The notes under the pieces are model-generated. The model was not told the DNA's origin and made no database searches. It saw only the letters and a list, made by a program, of their open reading frames with translations. A DNA stretch of 34,687 bases from Lutibacter sp. (GTDB lineage Bacteria; Bacteroidota; Bacteroidia; Flavobacteriales; Flavobacteriaceae). A program made the translations under genes and the position numbers. The stretch covers positions 1 to 34,687 of the forward strand of contig NZ_JAEINV010000025.1 of assembly GCF_016342705.1 (NCBI RefSeq), read 5' to 3'. Below, piece after piece: positions 32,839 through 34,687 of the stretch. Within the stretch, counting starts at the first letter, position 1, and each line of letters begins with the position of its first letter.

Positions 32839-33935
32839 ACGGCCATTACTATTGTTTTGTTGTACATTTCTAGTATAGCGTCTGAATTCGCAATTTCCCC
32901 AATTGAAAAAATTCCTGAAGCTTGATTGTTTTTACTGATAATAGTTAATTCTTCTTGTAAATGATTGTTTAAGTATAAAACTCTTGAAATACAATCAATG
33001 CAAAAAGTAGTGGCATTGTTGGGATCGGTTGTATTTAAAAGGGCGCTTTCCACGGCATTTTCAGCTCCTTTTAACAACGATTGAATATTTCCATTTAATA
33101 TTTCAACATAGGCGCCTTCTTCAATTTTATCTATAAAGCACATGCGGTTATTCACTGTTTTAAAAGGGTCACGAACCACTTTTTCTTCATCCATTTTTGA
33201 TATGCCAAAAGGATACGATTTTGCAATTTCAAAGAAATTATCATCGGTAAATTTCATTCCAGAATGTTGTTCAACAATTTCTTTATACACCTCAAACGCA
33301 GGTTTCCAATTGATGCTTTTTATGTTATTTTTTTTAGCTTCAGTAACTTTTAGGGGTGTTGAAATAGATTCCCATCCGTGCGCTACACCTATAGAAATTG
33401 TTTTTTTTGCCCAACCAATAATAGCGGAATTTTTGTGCAATCCTGTATTGTTAAGAATACAAGGAAATTGTTTAAAACTTAAAGATCCTGCACCACCACC
33501 AATATACGTTGGATTGATACCGAAAAAATTAAATAAGGTTTCTAAAAATGGTTCTTTCCCAGGACTGAAGGCATCTGTAAATACAAACAAACAACTATTT
33601 GCAGTTGTAGATTGGTATTGTATAGTTTCTAGTTGGGAAAATTGTGCTTCAGAAGATAAAGTTAAATCTACTAATTGCGTAGTGAGTTCAAAAGCTAAAG
33701 GAACTAATAAAACACCCGTTTTTTTTCGTGCTCCTTTAAAAATAAGTTCAGGAAATATACCTCCAATAATTGGTTTGGAAATAGTTTTAAGAAGCGCCGT
33801 AATTTCAGTATTTTTATAGGCTTCATCCTCTGCCATAAAAAAGAGAATTGAAAGTACTTGGCTGTTGGTTTCAAGTGCTAATAATTCTACAGTTAAGGAA
33901 TCAATATTGTTGGGGTTTACATATCTTTCAGTCAT
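32832..33935 (-). CDS. FIST domain sensory protein
   Basis: A 367-residue FIST_N plus FIST_C protein, cytoplasmic. The N-terminal half has SKPIIGGIFPELIFKGARKK and YIGGGAGSLSFKQFPCILNN; the FIST_C half has WKPAFEVYKEIVEQHSG and ends GIFSIGEIANSDAILEMYNK then TIVMA. FIST domains are thought to bind small ligands, perhaps amino acids, and commonly sit beside signalling proteins. The 7-base overlap with the hybrid kinase argues that they act as a sensor pair. A Cys-containing stretch, FCIDCISR (about 313-320), is notable as a possible redox or metal site. It is not seen in an enzyme family. Confidence 0.88.
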   Translation of the reverse strand: MTERYVNPNNIDSLTVELLALETNSQVLSILFFMAEDEAYKNTEITALLKTISKPIIGGIFPELIFKGARKKTGVLLVPLAFELTTQLVDLTLSSEAQFSQLETIQYQSTTANSCLFVFTDAFSPGKEPFLETLFNFFGINPTYIGGGAGSLSFKQFPCILNNTGLHKNSAIIGWAKKTISIGVAHGWESISTPLKVTEAKKNNIKSINWKPAFEVYKEIVEQHSGMKFTDDNFFEIAKSYPFGISKMDEEKVVRDPFKTVNNRMCFIDKIEEGAYVEILNGNIQSLLKGAENAVESALLNTTDPNNATTFCIDCISRVLYLNNHLQEELTIISKNNQASGIFSIGEIANSDAILEMYNKTIVMAVW

Positions 33936-34121
33936 AGTTTTTCTTAGGAAAAAGCAATTTACAGTATAAATATAAAGTTAAAAAAGTAGATATAAAAATT
34001 ATATTAATTATAACTTTTTTAATGTTTTAATTTAATTTTTGAGGTAGTCTATATTTTAGTTGAAAGCTTAATGATGGCTGTTTGTTAAACCTCTCATTTT
34101 TAACAGTTACAAGAACTATGT

Positions 34122-34205
34122 AATAGTTGCGCAACTTTTACTCAATAGTTGCGCAACTTTTAAAATTAGTTGTGCACCTTTTAAAATTAGTTGTGCAACT
34201 ATTGG
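34122..34205. repeat. Four 21-22-bp iterons (AGTTGCGCAACT)
   Basis: Copies start at about 34122, 34144, 34166 and 34187: AATAGTTGCGCAACTTTTA twice, then ATTAGTTGTGCACCTTTTA and ATTAGTTGTGCAACTATTG. Each contains a self-complementary AGTTGyGCAmCT core. They lie about 190 bases upstream of the FIST gene start; the region between shows only AT-rich sequence. Confidence 0.75.
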
Positions 34206-34344
34206 ACTAAAGTTCCCAGTATTTCATAAAAGTCATCCTAGGTCATGTAGCCATGTGTTTTTAGTTGCCACACCAGTGAAATTATTTTCCGCTCTAGAGA
34301 GGGGTAAGAGGTATGTTTTTTCAACATATATTACTGCTTCTCAT

Positions 34345-34687
34345 TCTCAATCACGAAACTATACGCCATTACGAGGAATGGCAATGACGAAGTAATCTGT
34401 TACATTGTAGTTTCAACGTTGAGATTGCTTCATTTCACTGCGTTGCATGCGCAATGATGAAACAATACGTCAATACGAGGAGTGTTAATGACGAAGTAAT
34501 CTGTTGCATTGTAGTTCCAACGTTGAGATTGCTTCATTTCACTGCGTTGCATTCGCAATGACGAAACTATACGTCATTTCGTGGAATGGCAATAACGAAG
34601 TAATCTGTTACATTGTAGTTCCAACGTTGAGATTGCTTCATTTCACTGCGTTGCATTCGCAATGACGAAACTATACGTCATTTCGTG
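34345..34687. repeat. 104-bp tandem repeat, truncated by the window end
   Basis: The unit contains CGAAGTAATCTGTTACATTG, CAACGTTGAGATTGCTTCAT, CACTGCGTTGCATTCGCAAT and ACGAAACTATACGTCATT. The marker CGAAGTAATC occurs at 34388, 34492 and 34596, giving an exact 104-base period. No ORF spans it. The array continues beyond 34687. The rest of 33936-34344 holds the iterons and otherwise nothing recognisable. Confidence 0.9.

Noticed and set aside
33142-33819. Plus-strand 225-residue ORF
   Set aside because: Long but antisense to the well-supported FIST gene, with shadow-like composition.

Overview
The window looks like chromosome of a low-GC Bacteroidota, most likely a marine or aquatic Flavobacteriaceae. 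The signs are AT-rich DNA, near absence of Shine-Dalgarno sequences, promoters of the TTG...TAnnTTTG type, many lipoproteins with an SCxN/SCK-like lipobox, and dispersed repeats of the TTCGAGCGCAGTCGAG type that are common in flavobacterial genomes. No rRNA, tRNA or CRISPR array was seen. Genus cannot be assigned from the sequence alone.

Layout. 1-4115: apt, then a TPR sensor kinase/response regulator pair, an intergenic region with two TACGG..CCGTA palindromes and a strong terminator (possible small RNA), and a PEGA lipoprotein. 4143-15600: an accessory region in which every gene reads on the minus strand and nearly every gap holds an imperfect inverted-repeat element, usually 128-133 bp. 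The genes are unrelated, short and often hypothetical (OYE-type reductase, DUF2071, a 57-residue membrane protein, MBOAT-like fragment, two small proteins, DUF1826, esterase-like, CPBP protease, unknown 172 aa, TlpA-like lipoprotein). An IS3-type element sits inside this run. 14832-15657: a non-coding leader with palindromes, 22-bp direct repeats and the decayed 3' end of an FtsX-type permease gene. 15658-16836: a tyrosine recombinase that keeps all six catalytic residues but shows no IntI-specific insertion. Together, 4.1-16.8 kb reads as an integron-like gene-cassette array served by a non-canonical integrase. This is the most unusual part of the window.

16967-19416: a GH109-type glycosidase next to a NahK-like sugar kinase, a plausible GalNAc release-and-phosphorylation pair. 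19577-26643: a stress/light cluster around a CarH-type B12-binding MerR regulator: merR, folE, an SDR and a glutathione peroxidase on the minus strand, and a fasciclin lipoprotein, an NAD(P)-binding DUF2867 protein and an SRPBCC protein on the plus strand. Clusters of this kind often carry a photolyase; none is in the window. 26925-29144: a class A penicillin-binding protein flanked by dispersed repeats. 29724-30692: a tRNA-dihydrouridine synthase. 30865-33935: a FIST sensor protein overlapping a hybrid histidine kinase. 33936-34687: non-coding DNA with 22-bp iterons and a 104-bp tandem repeat that runs off the window.

Functions are assigned by reading motifs, not by database search. The cassette-array interpretation is inference from repeat spacing, conserved core-like ends, gene orientation and the adjacent recombinase.
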